Shown: piece after piece, positions 25,246-38,415 of the stretch | Numbering within the stretch: position 1 is the stretch's first letter | Layout of the letters: each line of letters opens with the position of its first letter | NCBI GenBank assembly: GCA_034766995.1 | Contig: CM068313.1 | Span: 22,065,012-22,129,011, forward strand | DNA: 64,000 nucleotides | Reading direction: 5' to 3' | Origin: Acanthacorydalis orientalis | Lineage: Eukaryota; Arthropoda; Insecta; Megaloptera; Corydalidae | Made by a program: the position numbers and the translations under genes | Notes under the pieces: generated by a model | Told to the model about the DNA's origin: nothing | Database searches by the model: none | What the model saw: only the letters and a program-made list of their open reading frames with translations

Positions 25246-25618
25246 CAACGGTGGGCAAACTGCGACTCGCGAGACAATATTACGTTTCATTGATATTTTT
25301 CCTAAATTTTTATATTAATAACCTACGGTAGTACAGTATGTACCAATATTAGAATATTTTATATATAAACGGATAATTCACATTATTTTTTCAAACATCC
25401 ATATGCATTGTGTCCAAACTGCTGTTTAAGGTGGCGCAACTGCTATGGACAATCCTCAAAAAAGATATGAAACTAAACAATGCTGTTAATTAAGACTTGC
25501 TGAATGCAATAAAAACAAATTCGGGACGGACCAGGATGAGGGTGAGGCTCTTGAACATCAAAAATGTATGAAAAGTATTATGTGTTGCTCTTAATATCGA
25601 AGAAGTTGCCCACCACTG
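25246..25618. mobile_element. Short hAT element with perfect 8-bp target duplication
   Basis: ATTTATTA occurs at 25238-25245 and again at 25619-25626. Between them the left end is CAACGGTGGGCAAACT and the reverse complement of the right end is CAGTGGTGGGCAACTT. The subterminal CTGCGACTCGCGAGAC is typical of hAT families with a GTGGGCAAAC terminus. There is no transposase. The 373-bp element is immediately followed by a mariner MITE. Confidence 0.85.
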
Positions 25619-25626
25619 ATTTATTA

Positions 25627-26182
25627 GGTTGGTAGAAAAATAATTGCGGTTTATGACCTTTAAATTTATATACATTTTTCTCCTCTTTAATTTTTCTAGC
25701 TATTTTAAGTGGTCCAGAACAGTTAGATAACTAACATCTAACTTTTGTGCAAGCTCTCGAATTGTTGTGCGTGGTTTTGATTCAACTAACGTCTTCAGTT
25801 GGTCGTTATGAACTGAAGTATGCCCACAACCTTCTTCATCTTCAAGATTCTTGTCACAAGAAAGAAATTTTGAGAACCACCATTGCACTATACGTTCCTT
25901 AACAGTTCCCACGCCAAAAGCATCGTTTAGTTTATGAGAAGTTTCTGCTGCTTTACAATCCACTTTGAAATCATATAGAAAAATTGCTCTTATTTTCTTC
26001 TTTGCTATCTTTAAGTCAATAGCTCAATTAGAAGCAAAATTAATAATTAAACCAAAGTCGGTGTTACCAAAATACAGACCGAAAAATTCACTTCAAAATG
26101 ATATCAAAATGAACACGATCAATAGAAAAAAATTGAGGTTGGAATTCAGAAAACAAAAATCGTAATTATTTTCCTACCAAAC
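25627..26182 (-). mobile_element. Internally deleted mariner element (MITE), copy B
   Basis: GGTTGGTAGAAAAATAATTG at 25627 and the inverted end ...CCTACCAAAC at 26182; TA on both sides (25625-25626 and 26183-26184). It has the same structure as copy A at 982-1533, in opposite orientation: 5' leader, transposase N-terminus, then a direct jump to the 3' terminal segment. The 556-bp length matches copy A (552 bp). Confidence 0.9.
25700..25963 (-). pseudogene. Mariner transposase N-terminal fragment (copy B)
   Basis: An 87-codon frame starting MDCKAAETSHKLNDAFGVG and containing WWFSKFLSCDKNLEDEEG and RELAQKLDVSYLTVLDHLK: the paired helix-turn-helix part of a mariner transposase. It stops at the internal deletion. 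A DNA-binding-only peptide could in principle be made, but there is no sign of a promoter for it. Confidence 0.8.
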
Positions 26183-26184
26183 TA

Positions 26185-27529
26185 ATACAAATAATCATAT
26201 ATTTTACACTACGTTTAGTTATATTTTCTTATTAATAAACGTACACACTGTTTATACATGAAATAACAATTTGATCTGCTATTAATATAATATTAAAAAT
26301 TATCTTAAACGATAATTAATTTATATTAAATGATAATTATATTAAGTGATTTTTAAAACCCACATTTTTATGATTATATAATAGCTAATATTTTACTTTC
26401 TACTAAAATTAAAACGTCTAGCCGCAAAACATAATCTAAAATTAAACAAACGTATAAATCAAAAGATCGGCAAAAAATAAAAGCCTAGTAAAGTACATAG
26501 ATTTGAGATCAGTGACTTTATATATATATATAAGGTAAAATTTTTTGTCTAATTTTGTCATATAATGGTAGTCACGCAATCTATGCATGTAGCAATATAT
26601 TATCGATTATAATAAACATTTAATATACAAGATTGTTACTCTTGTCAAACTATAGTTTTAGTTTTTTTGTTTTAAAATAAAGAGTTCTAAACATACTTAT
26701 TTATATACATCCACACACACACACACATTATATATATATATATATATATATGTAAATATGTATGTTTAAAAATATATCAATAGAATATATTATAAAATCT
26801 AACATTAAAATCGATTTTCCATAAAAGATGAGCAATAAGACTTAATGAAATCTAACAGTAAGATATAAGATATTACAATCAATGTTTTAACAAAAATAAT
26901 ATATGTATTTTTTATTAAATCGTCATTATTAGTTTTTCTGAATGTAAGAATAAAATCAATGTATGTTCTACTATATTGTCACTGTCGAAAAGCTCTTTAT
27001 TTAAAATACTTATTTATTAAATATATTAATTGAATATTATCGATCGAATAATTTATTTATATTTTTCATTAGATGCAAATATTTTGCGTTTATATATTCA
27101 TTTCAAGTGAACTGCCTCGATAGTATTAATTGTGCAAGAGAAAAATTAAAATGATTTTTTTCTCGATGTATTTATATTAATATTATATTATTGTTAAAAA
27201 AAATGAATAAAAATTAGAATATTTCCAACTTTTTTCTATTACAACAAACAAAGTATTTGACTGAAAATAAATAACCAATCTTCATAGACTTAAATTCAAT
27301 ATATTGAAACGAATCTACAGTTCTTGATGATTGCAATGAAGATATTTAAATATAGCTCATTTATATTTTTCTTTCGGATCGAGGCTTATTTTTTCCTCTG
27401 GCTTACGTATTTTTGTTTCAGTTGAAAATCTGAATTGGTATTTTAATTTTCAATACGCCACTTTATTCCTTCCTATCTGGAGAGGACGGTATTCCTCGCA
27501 TTTCTTTTTACACCACTATATGTATGTAC

Positions 27530-27565
<36 letters not shown>

Positions 27566-28393
27566 ATGTGTGTGTGTATGTGTGTGTTTCACATGTATAA
27601 GAAAAATTGGTTTAAAATAGCTATCAGTATCTCCGATCGAATACTTATAATAAACTAAAAAACGATGTTTTATATTTGCATTTCAATAAACGGCTTCCTT
27701 TTGTGCAAAAAAGAACTCGAGAGTATTTAGCACACTACGCCTCAGAGACCTGTGTTTATTTCTTAAAATATTCACTCTTTCACCTTTATTCATCTATATA
27801 AGCTAATAAAAATAGAATAAACTACGTTCGAAAAGATAAATATCTAAAACGAACAATATTATCACAAACAAACAAATGTCTGAGACATCATTTAATCTCT
27901 ACAAATATCATCCACGTGTAAAAATAATATTTGCAACCATACATGCCGCACATACACAATGTGTATGTATATATATATATACATAAAAAATATGAAATGT
28001 GTCTACTACAACCTTCAAATATTATAAATAAGCAATATATTAACATAAAAATACATATACATCAATTTCACTTCTTTATCTTCAGAAGAATATTTTAAAA
28101 AATCAATATTATCATTTAACTTTTAAAAATATCTTTAAAGATATGTTAAACACTATATTGACATTTAAATAAGATTATAGTTGTAGAAAAATCCAACTAT
28201 ATTAACTAAATATCTAAGAAAATCATTATTTTTCATTACACTCTAATTTCGAAAAAATAGATTAATATAACTTTATGATAAATAATTAAAAATATTAAAA
28301 ACATGTGTTTATTATGTTCAAATTGTATATATTATTAAAAAATATGTTAAATGTTAATTCGGCAACAAATTGTTTATAACATTATCAGTCCTT

Positions 28394-28440
<47 letters not shown>

Positions 28441-28500
28441 ACAAATATACTCATATTTATATTATTAATATCAATAAAGTAGTCACAAGACAATCTGTAA
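26185..28500. other. Gene-free A+T-rich stretch
   Basis: TA/CA tract at 26712-26752, TA/TG tract at 27528-27590 and TA at 28398-28433. A patch near 27370-27510 is slightly GC-richer. No gene signal. Confidence 0.6.
27528..27590. repeat. (TA)n/(TG)n compound microsatellite
   Basis: TA run followed by TGTGTG blocks interrupted by TATG. Confidence 0.9.
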
Positions 28501-28504
28501 TGAA

Positions 28505-28644
28505 AGTTAAATACTTATAACTCTCTATAATTACAAATGGGTCCTGTGCGATTATTTTTATCATATTCTGATTGGCTAATAGAAAGATAATAACAATGTA
28601 TGGAATATATCCATGGTAACCGATAAATAATATATTGTGTATAT

Positions 28645-28679
<35 letters not shown>

Positions 28680-28805
28680 TTGTAAGTATCTCTCTATAAT
28701 TAAGTCAGTCTCGTGCACACTTGGAAATTTTATTCGTGTTCTGATTGATTGATGGGGAATGCGTGGTCTCTATTTTGATTGGTTGACATCAGTCATAAGT
28801 ACGTA
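28505..28805. promoter_or_regulatory. Degenerate tandem repeat with inverted CCAAT boxes upstream of foraging
   Basis: Two diverged units share CTCTCTATAATTA, a GTGC core and TTCTGATTG (28514 and 28690 onward). They are separated by a TA tract (28648-28675). ATTGG (inverted CCAAT) occurs in CTGATTGGCT (about 28569) and TGATTGGTTGAC (about 28778). Promoter activity is inferred. Confidence 0.35.
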
Positions 28806-29035
28806 ACTCTATCATGGTGTACAACAAAAGAGAATATACAATTTCAGTGTAAAACTGATAACAAATTTATTTAAAATATTATATTCAATGTAGCTTGAGA
28901 GTTATAAAAATTGTTATACATTTTAAAATTGTATTTTGTTGTTAATTTTTGTAAACTTTTTCAGTTAAAATTTTACAACTTACATTTTACACTGATTATT
29001 TATGCGTACAATTTGTTAATTTCTGTCATTTGTTA

Positions 29036-29135
29036 AGGGAAAGCGAACGTTAGAGAGCGGTAGGCGAAGAATCCCCCCCCCGAAAGGGGTGACCGTACTG
29101 AGCTGGGGATTGAGCCTTCTAGTCCAAAAAAATAT
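29036..29135. other. GC-rich islet with a CCCC-GAAA-GGGG hairpin
   Basis: About 100 bp of unusually GC-rich DNA, with a nine-C run (29073-29081) forming CCCCGAAAGGGG, then GTGACCGTACTGAGCTGGGG. It lies 240 bp upstream of the acceptor of the first coding exon of foraging. I do not recognise it as an RNA gene. Confidence 0.4.
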
Positions 29136-29287
29136 TCTTTTATTTCATTTCAACAGCTAATAGTTTCAATATAAAACATATTTATATTGATGTATGAATG
29201 AATGAACTAAATTGAATGAAAATTATAATCTAAAGTAATTTTGTTAATTGTAAATAAAATCATAAACAAAATACTTTTGTTTTTTTT

Positions 29288-29289
<2 letters not shown>

Positions 29290-29325
<36 letters not shown>
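29290..29325. repeat. (TA)n microsatellite
   Basis: About 35 bp of TA just upstream of the foraging first coding exon. Confidence 0.95.
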
Positions 29326-29328
<3 letters not shown>

Positions 29329-29376
29329 GAATTAGATTTTTAAAATTTTGATTTTTTATACGTTTTTTTGTTTCAG

Positions 29377-31500
29377 AAATAAATTTAATTATTATTAACA
29401 AAATGTGATAATATGGAGCAGTTACAGAAATATCCCGAAAGTGTTCACGAAGTTTCCGTTTTATTACTTAAAGCTCAAGAAGGATCATTTGAAGATGACC
29501 TAATTCCGACCGATTCTTCCAATCAAATCATAAGAAGTGTTGAAACGAAACCGTTACTTAACCAGGACACTTCAAATAATTGTAATCAAAAGTCTGAAAA
29601 ATGCATAGATTCAAATTCTAGTTACGTGCCTACAAAATATGAAACTGTAAATGCGAATCAAAGCTCTATAACAAGTACTAAAATTGACACCAATAATGTA
29701 ACTGAATTTGATCATAAGACAAGTACTATGAAATGTGTTTTAAATTCGCAACCCGTATCGAAAAACGATAATAAAATAAATCCAATTCCGAAACAATATG
29801 AACATTTTAATATTGGTGAAAATCGATCATATGATAATTGTGTAGAATCAATATTTAAAACTGAATGTTCGGACAAATTAAATGGAAACAGTTTACAGCA
29901 CGCGGGGCCATTTATAGAAGAGAATGAAAATAAATTAAAAATCGGAACAAGTAATGATACAACTAATAAAGAAACGTGTAAACAACCAAATAACAGCGGT
30001 CCTTGCTCATATCAGCGCACACATCAAGGCGATTTGCATACGCACGAATCAGTATTAATGCAAAGGAACGATACGGACATAAAAACTGCATCTCAACATT
30101 TCGCCGAAACATCACGCGATAAAGGTACGCCACTACAATCGTCATCTTCGACATGTTTCCCACCCTCGCAGAGCGTGACGTCACAGAATATGTCTTCAGC
30201 TTGCGCACAATCTCGCATTTTATTTAAAAAGTCGCACACGTGTGGCAGTTTATTTGCTAAATGTAGTTGCGACGACAATGAATCGAGCGCAGGTAACTCG
30301 AGAAAAAATTCGTTACATCAAGAACAACTTCGTGACGTTGTCCATTACGTTGATAGTGTTGGAAATAATACAAGTGTTAATAATGTAAATGACTACAGAA
30401 ATGCCGTAAGCATCGATCGTAAAAAAATCAACGAGGTTTCGAAACGTTCAAACTCGCTCGATAGTCGTTCAAGTATAAAACTCCGGGACACGGTGGGGAG
30501 TAATTCGAGTTTTGAACATAAATTGAGAATACAAAAGTTCGACGAACTACAAAAAGCACAAACGAAATGCATGAAGGGCAGCGAGGGTGAACAAAAAGAC
30601 AGTAAACATTCAAATGAAAGGAAACACACTGACCTTAGAGAAGACAAGCTCGTACGCGAATCTTATCAGAAATCTCACAGTAGGAAAAAATCTCAAGAAA
30701 GCAGACACATAAATATTCATTATCCGACAGAAGCTCAAGAGAATATCCAAAGTGAAATTATTTGTGAAAATATTCCGCCATTCCCGACCCTAGGTAATAT
30801 ATACAGCAGTAATATATGTTACGATCATCCAGAATTATGCCTTAAACATCCGGAAATACCATATCCGATTCCTCCGAAAATTCTACAAAATAAAATAAAT
30901 CGAAACGACGACTGTGTTCAACACAAAATATTTAAAGTACAAAATTTCTCTCAAAAAATCGGCAACGAAGCGAAAGACAAACAAAATACAGAATCTGAAC
31001 TGTCGTTCCGGGAACACAGACAAATAGCAGACGGCAAGTATCCGGTCAGTTTGACACAAGTGTTTCAGACACGTGACTACATACCGGACTTTCCCGACCA
31101 AAATCTCGCGAAAACTTTAGATTTCATTCGTAGTAACAACTTCGCGTATCGATATCCTGTGTATAGTGCAGATCCGGCCGAAGAGTTTCTCAAAGAGTCC
31201 GGTATCATTGGACCAATGGGAAACGGTGTCTCGTCGGCAATAAGAAAGAATTCGAAAGTCAATCAAGAAGTCATACGGAAAAATTCGAAAATCCTCGCAG
31301 ATAATGTAAAAAGACACAGTTCCGGAATACCAGACGATTATGATTATTTGAAAACAGTCGTGCCACATCTGAAAAAAGAACTAGGCGAATGGGAACAAAA
31401 AGCCGGCAATTTAGAAGCGGATGTGTTACAGTTACGACGAGAACTTCAAGGCAAAGAATCTGAAGTAATTAAATTAAGAAGAGAAATTCATAAGCTCAAG
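29377..31500 (+). CDS. for: foraging exon with 5' UTR, N-terminal extension and leucine zipper
   Basis: Acceptor TTTCAG (29375-29376). Coding begins at ATG 29413, the first frame that stays open, and ends in phase 0 at donor GTATGT (31501). Of its 696 codons most are polar and disordered. Denser blocks are [18 protein letters not shown] (about 30205-30260), [20 protein letters not shown] (about 30780-30835), [20 protein letters not shown] (about 31051-31110) and [20 protein letters not shown] (about 31143-31200). The heptad-patterned zipper fills 31340-31500. Confidence 0.9.
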
Positions 31501-31567
31501 GTATGTGAACTGAATTAATTTTAGAGAATTTGTTTGAGGAAATCTACACAAATAGACACATACAGTA

Positions 31568-31622
<55 letters not shown>

Positions 31623-32456
31623 CGCTATAAAAACATATCTAAATTGAAAATATTTCTACACAGTAATTTGAAACATATAACAAATTACATTATTTGTTTT
31701 CAGGAAATCATTTAGTGATCATATTTTTTAACAAATACATATATAAAATTACTTATATTTATCAAAGAATGTGTCTTTGTGTACGCTTATTAACAGACAG
31801 TTCATAATTGATATTAAAAATATTTTTTTTAAAATGTACACTTTGCACACATTGAACAAATAAAAAAATAATAATACGTGTTCGTAAACAATTTATGATT
31901 GTGCATTATTACTTATTGCACACATACTTATTATATGAAATATACTCTATGCACACATTTCCGAATTTACAGTTTACCAAATAAGAGAACGATTGATTTA
32001 TTTTTCAAATGCATATTTTCACTACTTACTCAAATCATTTTAACTTGTTCATATAAAGAGAATAAAACACAGATGAATGATACATCATATATATGTATCT
32101 GGGATAAATATATTCTTTCAAATGCTGATCCTCTTTCAAATGGCAGTAACAAAATATTGTGTGGAATATGTATAATTAATAAAATCATTGAAAAATAACT
32201 GAACAGTGCCGTACAATTCTAACATCCATTTGTATTATCGATTAGCAGAAAATCAAATGATATTGTCGTGTTTATAAAGAAACCTTGAACATTTTATATT
32301 TGATATTCAAATTAAACCATATTTAGTTATATACAAGTCATATGGTTCTCTATTTATTTTTGTGTTTTCTGTTTCTTTTTTGCTGTTTCACGCTATTACA
32401 ATTTATAACAAAAACTGTATATCATACATTTATATCATATATATATATATATATAC

Positions 32457-32519
<63 letters not shown>

Positions 32520-35472
32520 CATAATGAAGCAATGACCCGTGATTATTTGGTTAGTATAGCGAATTAGTGGGTAATAGGTAATGAATGAACGTCAGGTTTT
32601 AAAAGATTCATCATCTTTATTAAACATTTTTTTCTAAAAGTTATACACACACAAACATATATATATATATATATACCTATATTAGAAACTTTTAATTTTA
32701 ATCATTTTTTTTTAAAAAATATCAAATTATTTAAAAAAATATCATATGTAATAACAATAATAATATCTAGTAACACGGAATCTCTTCGGAACAATCTTCC
32801 TAATTAAATTCACTGTTTTAGTGTTTCACCGAAAAAAGGTACAGAAAAATGGAAGAGTTTTATTGTGCAAGATTGCAATTCACTCTGAGCTCTCGCGCCT
32901 CTACTAAAACTAAAATATTTATTTTCACAAATGAATTATATTATCGCGAAAAAATTATATCATAAATCGACAAAAAATTTTCTGATCATAAATGTTTAGG
33001 CACAAAAAATTTCAATGTAAAAATTTCAGTGTACTTTAGCACTGTGAGGATGAAGGAATTGCCATAAGATAATCAATATCGAATATTTATTGAATATTTT
33101 GGATCATAAATGGTTTTTGTAGTTTGTGGAGTGAGAAAATAATTCATTTGTGAAAATGATTTTAGCTGCAATACTAGAACTGTATTTTAGTAAAATATTT
33201 ACCCACATTACTTCTAAAATTATCAGGTTTAATTTTATAATACACATATATGTCTATATATATATATATATACACATATACATACATACATATATATATA
33301 TGTGTGTGTGTGTGTATAAACTTAATTGTCATAATTTAAGCCATGCTTGAACTATCTTCAAACAAATAAAATTTACAATTTGATAGAAAAATAAAATTAA
33401 GTCTTTTTTATTATCATCTCATTTCTATTTATTTATTGTTGATACGTTATTATGTAAAATCTATCTATCTATCTATTTTCTATTCTTTGTGTTTCTATAT
33501 TTTGCATTTTTTAATATCAAATTAACTTATAATTATGCTTTCATTTTAATTATTATGTATTTAAAAACAAACGTTTCAAAATTGTCAGTTTACCTAATTT
33601 TTTATTATTTTGAGCGGAAGAAACATTTGATAATGGTATTAAATTATATGCGCAAAAAAAATTTAATACATGACACATTCAATCATTTTAACTCTTTATG
33701 TATAATTAAAAGGAGAAGTTATGTTCATTTAATTTCTATGTAAATATAGCTATAGATTACACTTATTTGGATATATGTAGATCTTCATTTGTTTGAAAAA
33801 ATAATAAATGAAAACAATTATATAAAAATTCTATTATAGAAAAAGACAGAAAGACTTCTTTTAATATATACGTAGCACATTAAAAATGGTAATAATACTG
33901 TAATTTCCTACCTTTATACCATTACATGCATTGAACAGGATTGATTAGAACAGTGAATAACTGCACGTCATTATTATTCTGAATCACAAATATTCACAGA
34001 ATGCTTACTAATATATATATTATTCGTCGATCTAGTTTCTAATTTACTAAAAAAAATGATAGTTTTTATAATACACGACAAAAATGTCTTTCATTGCACC
34101 GAAAGAATAAATACTACTAAATGTCTAATCTGAAACCGAAGAATCTATTCGATAGTTATTATATATTATGATCAAGTTACATATGGAATTATTATGTGAA
34201 ACATTCCTAATAGAATATGAAAGAAACAGACTTAATTCAAATGTGTTTCTTTTCAATATAGAAAAGAATGGGAATATCAATAATGAATTTTCATATGACT
34301 GGACATTTAGTAATTGGTTAGTTAATAAATATGAAACAAAATTGTTCCAAATAAAAAATATTCTTTAAGAAAACTTTTCCTGTTAACAATTTCATTTCTT
34401 TTATTAATTACTGACATGTTTGGTTTATTAAAAAATGAAATGAAAAGGTGTATAAATTTGTATTACTTCATCAATTCCTACCAATAATTTTTCACATTTA
34501 CGTAATGATTAAACACTACAAATATACACAAAAATATAAACAAAATTACTTGAATTGAACTGCTAGTGGTTACTAATAAATAACAACTAACAATTCATAC
34601 GAGAGACATATGAACTGTACAATATTATTTCGTAATTGCTTATATAATATATCTATTTTATAGGAACGAGATAAATCAGTATGCCATTTATTTTAAGATG
34701 TGTTTGATTTGTCTTTAAACTCACTTCCATAAGAGTGAATATTTGAAAGTAGACTATTGAAAAGAGAAACAATAACTTTGTAGTTAACAAATTTATAATG
34801 TTCTTTGTCATATTGATGAATATTTTATAGAAATAGCGAAACATACTCTTATAAAGAATATTATAATAAGTAAAAGGGAAATAATGAACTAAAAACTGAA
34901 TTATTTTCCGGCAAATATTTATTGAGACATATATTCAACTATAAATGAAATAAAACAGATATGTAAATATTTTAAAAGGAGTGTAGACTTTATTTTCAGG
35001 TCATAATTTGGTAATATGGTGTAGGAAAATTTCATACATAGAATTTTATTTAAAATTTTGTTATTTTATTTTTTCATTAATTGAAAAAGTAAAAAATTTT
35101 ATATTTATAAAGAACAAGTTTTTATATTTCCATGTGAGTTGGAAATCATATAAATTACTAATACAACCTGATACAAAATTCGTTTTTAATTATAACATAT
35201 TTAATCATAACATTTTTAATTATAACATATATATATATATATATATACATATTCATTACATACACGTTTCTTTATTATAAAATAATGAAAATAAGAAAAA
35301 ATATACTATAATTTATGTATGAGAATTTTATACTTCCGGAAGTTGATTACTATCAGTCAATGATGCAAACGAGTAACTCTAGAGAATTGTTGAAAGTTAT
35401 GGATCAATACTTTAAAAAGAAAAAAATAAAATTTTTATCCATTAACACCAACGTTCTCTCTCTAAAGAGGTA

Positions 35473-35517
<45 letters not shown>

Positions 35518-36279
35518 ATAGAATACCTTTTCATTTATTTTATAATTTATTTAAAAAAATCCTTCAAAATTGCTTTTTGATTACATACATTAACATAAGA
35601 AGTTATTCAATCATGATTGAAGTTTAGAACGTCCCACCTACACTATCATAAGAAAATCGTTCACATGCAGCTATTTTGTTAATCAGTTGTACTATAGAGT
35701 TGAACATCTTTTTTTTCATTTTTACTGCGGTAATTTTTCATTTTCTATTTTGAGTACAAAAATCCGCGTACTCATTGAGTTCAAGTAACCTAGCAATGAG
35801 CCCATCTTGATAAAAGATATGAGGTCAGATTATGGTTAAAGTTTACCGGCGTAGCATTAAGATTATAGCTGTGACCACTGTACTTAATTACGACCATGCA
35901 CGCACCTGAGAGTGTCACATTTTTCTAGCCCTATTTACATCTCGATCAATCTATTACGATATCGTATAATTTAATAACATTAAGTTACGAAAAATTTTTT
36001 TATAGTTTTTGCGTACGAATAAAAATATAACGGCAAATAAAGGTAAATCGAATAAAACAGCTCGATTCTGATAACTTATCTTCAAAGTAATTATCAACTA
36101 CGGAAACAATTATTCGAGTAGGCTCTGAATTAGTACATGTTGTTATTCTATTCTAAACGTAAATAATAAATTTTATTCTTAAAAAGCATTGGATTCATTT
36201 TATCTTTCAAAACGCATATACATACATACATACATACATATATATGCATATATATATACATATATATATATATATAAAT

Positions 36280-36311
<32 letters not shown>

Positions 36312-37095
36312 TGATACGACCGATAGCAAGGATAAAAAATTGAACATATTGTTATTATTACTCAGAGATAATATTTTTATTCAATTCATATGCTTTTGTT
36401 TAGTTAAATCGATATTAAAAAAAATAAATGATGTATTAAAACTTTGGTTTCATTAAATGTTGAGTAAAATGATAAGTGTTTACTTTTTATTGTTTTACAA
36501 TGAATAATATCAGTACAAATTTATTATTAATATACATCATAAATAAGTATATATTAATAATTTTAGTTCAGATGCCGTTTCATCAAATAATATCAACTTT
36601 TATTTCAATTTCAAAAGAATCAATAATAATTGCAATATTGGTATACAAATTGGTATACGAATACTGTTTTGGTATTGAAAAAGGGCGCTTCATGTTATTT
36701 TATTGAAACGATAACACTTAGTTTTTTTTTAATCGTAAATCTTAATTTTAATTATTATTCATCAATTTTAGAGCGTGCTTCAACAAACCACAAGTTCAAA
36801 TCATGACGGAGACTTACTGGCAACGCTTCAGGAACGACATGGAATGGCGAACCGTGCATCTAAACTATACAATAGTGCTACAATCAATATTATCGGAAAT
36901 GATAAAAGTGAAAAGGGTAAAAAGCAAGGAGTTTCGGCTGAATCGAGCGATTGTACAAATCAGCAAGCATCCGATATACAAATAACCAGATATGATAAGG
37001 ATTTCAGGTACGACTATCGTTTGAATTTTATAATGTTGGTTCGTTTTCGTGATATAAAAATTATTAACATTACAATAAAAAGTCTAGCACACATC

Positions 37096-37141
<46 letters not shown>

Positions 37142-38358
37142 GAGAGAGAGAGAGAGATTATTTAAATTATCTGGAACGCAATATTAACTATTCATGAACC
37201 TTAAATATATACAATTATTTTCTAATAAATGAAACGTTTTTATAATTGATTTTTATCTTTAAATAAATAGAGGATTAACAGTTTTTTAGACTCTGGAAAT
37301 CACACAGTTCAAAACAGTACCTACAATCTAGTAAAAGTATTTATAAAAAAAGTTTTGAAACAACAGTAGAACACAAGCCAAATCTAAACGGAAATATATA
37401 ATTTTTCTGAGTTATTTTAAACACTACAAGTCTTTGATTAACATTTTTAACAAATGAAAAGTATGTGTACTAAACTTAACTTTTCTACTAACAGTAAAAA
37501 TGTTGACCCATAATTAAAAACATTTTTTTCTAGAACATCTTAACATTTCACATTTTAATATATTGTTGATACAAGAATCGCATTATTTCGACTAGAACAT
37601 TGAAAAGCGAAAATAATTCGTATTTTCATATATATGTATTGTAAACTCGAATTTTCTTTATAGCTTACACAGTTAAAACCTGAGAATTTGAAAAATTAAT
37701 AAGAAACTGTACACTAATTGTTCACATTTAAAAATCAGTTAAATATAATTTTTAAAAAAACTCTTTGTGAACAAGATTTGATCTTCAAATGAATATTCAA
37801 CAACATTTTAGGAAATTGTGAACAAAAAAAAACATTTTGTAGTTTTCTCTTCCCAAAGACTGTTTTAAAAAAACAATTAGATAGGGAAATGTAATTAAAT
37901 GATGTCCGGTCATATACCATAACAAAAATTCGGATTTTTTTATTAATAATATTGGATAAACAATAATAAATAAAAGGAAATAACTTGAAATAATCTCAAA
38001 ATTTACCACTAATGTGAAACAATTACATCATGTAAGAAATTCGTGTGAACATTAACTACAAAACGGAATATATCATTCTACTTGTGCAATAATCAGGTTC
38101 CTAATTATATCAGGTGAAATTTTTAAAAGCTGTCTTTGTCTTCACAATTTAGCTCTTTTCATTCTTTAGACAATTTCAAACAAAAATATCTGTGAATGCA
38201 ATAATAAAATAATAATAAAAAATAAAAACATAGTCTGTTTTTTGGATATCTATCATTTTTTAATTTCAGTTTCCTACATTTTTATAGGTCTCTGTGTTTT
38301 TTTTATATTTTTACTTCTCTTCCTCTTCTTGAAATATACCCTCTCCACGAACTAAATT

Positions 38359-38415
<57 letters not shown>

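Larger units (their letters stand above)
31501..36771 (+). other. for: foraging intron 1 (after zipper exon)
   Basis: A 5.3-kb intron with TA tracts (31569-31620, 32437-32523, 33243-33320, 35228-35258, 35477-35512, 36216-36312 with GA) and the MITE at 32921-33157. A GC-richer patch at 35620-35960 could hold a promoter for shorter isoforms, but no motif decides this. Confidence 0.6.

Noticed and set aside
29963..31368. Several minus-strand open frames antisense to the foraging zipper exon
   Set aside because: They are shadows of a real coding exon on the + strand; they show no motifs and overlap each other.
34168..34368. 66-codon + strand frame
   Set aside because: A+T-rich random composition, no splice signals or family resemblance.
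35315..35512. 65-codon frame with [20 protein letters not shown] followed by a GTATCT donor-like site
   Set aside because: Looks more protein-like than its neighbours, but no acceptor or phase fit to foraging exons could be shown; it ends in a TA repeat.
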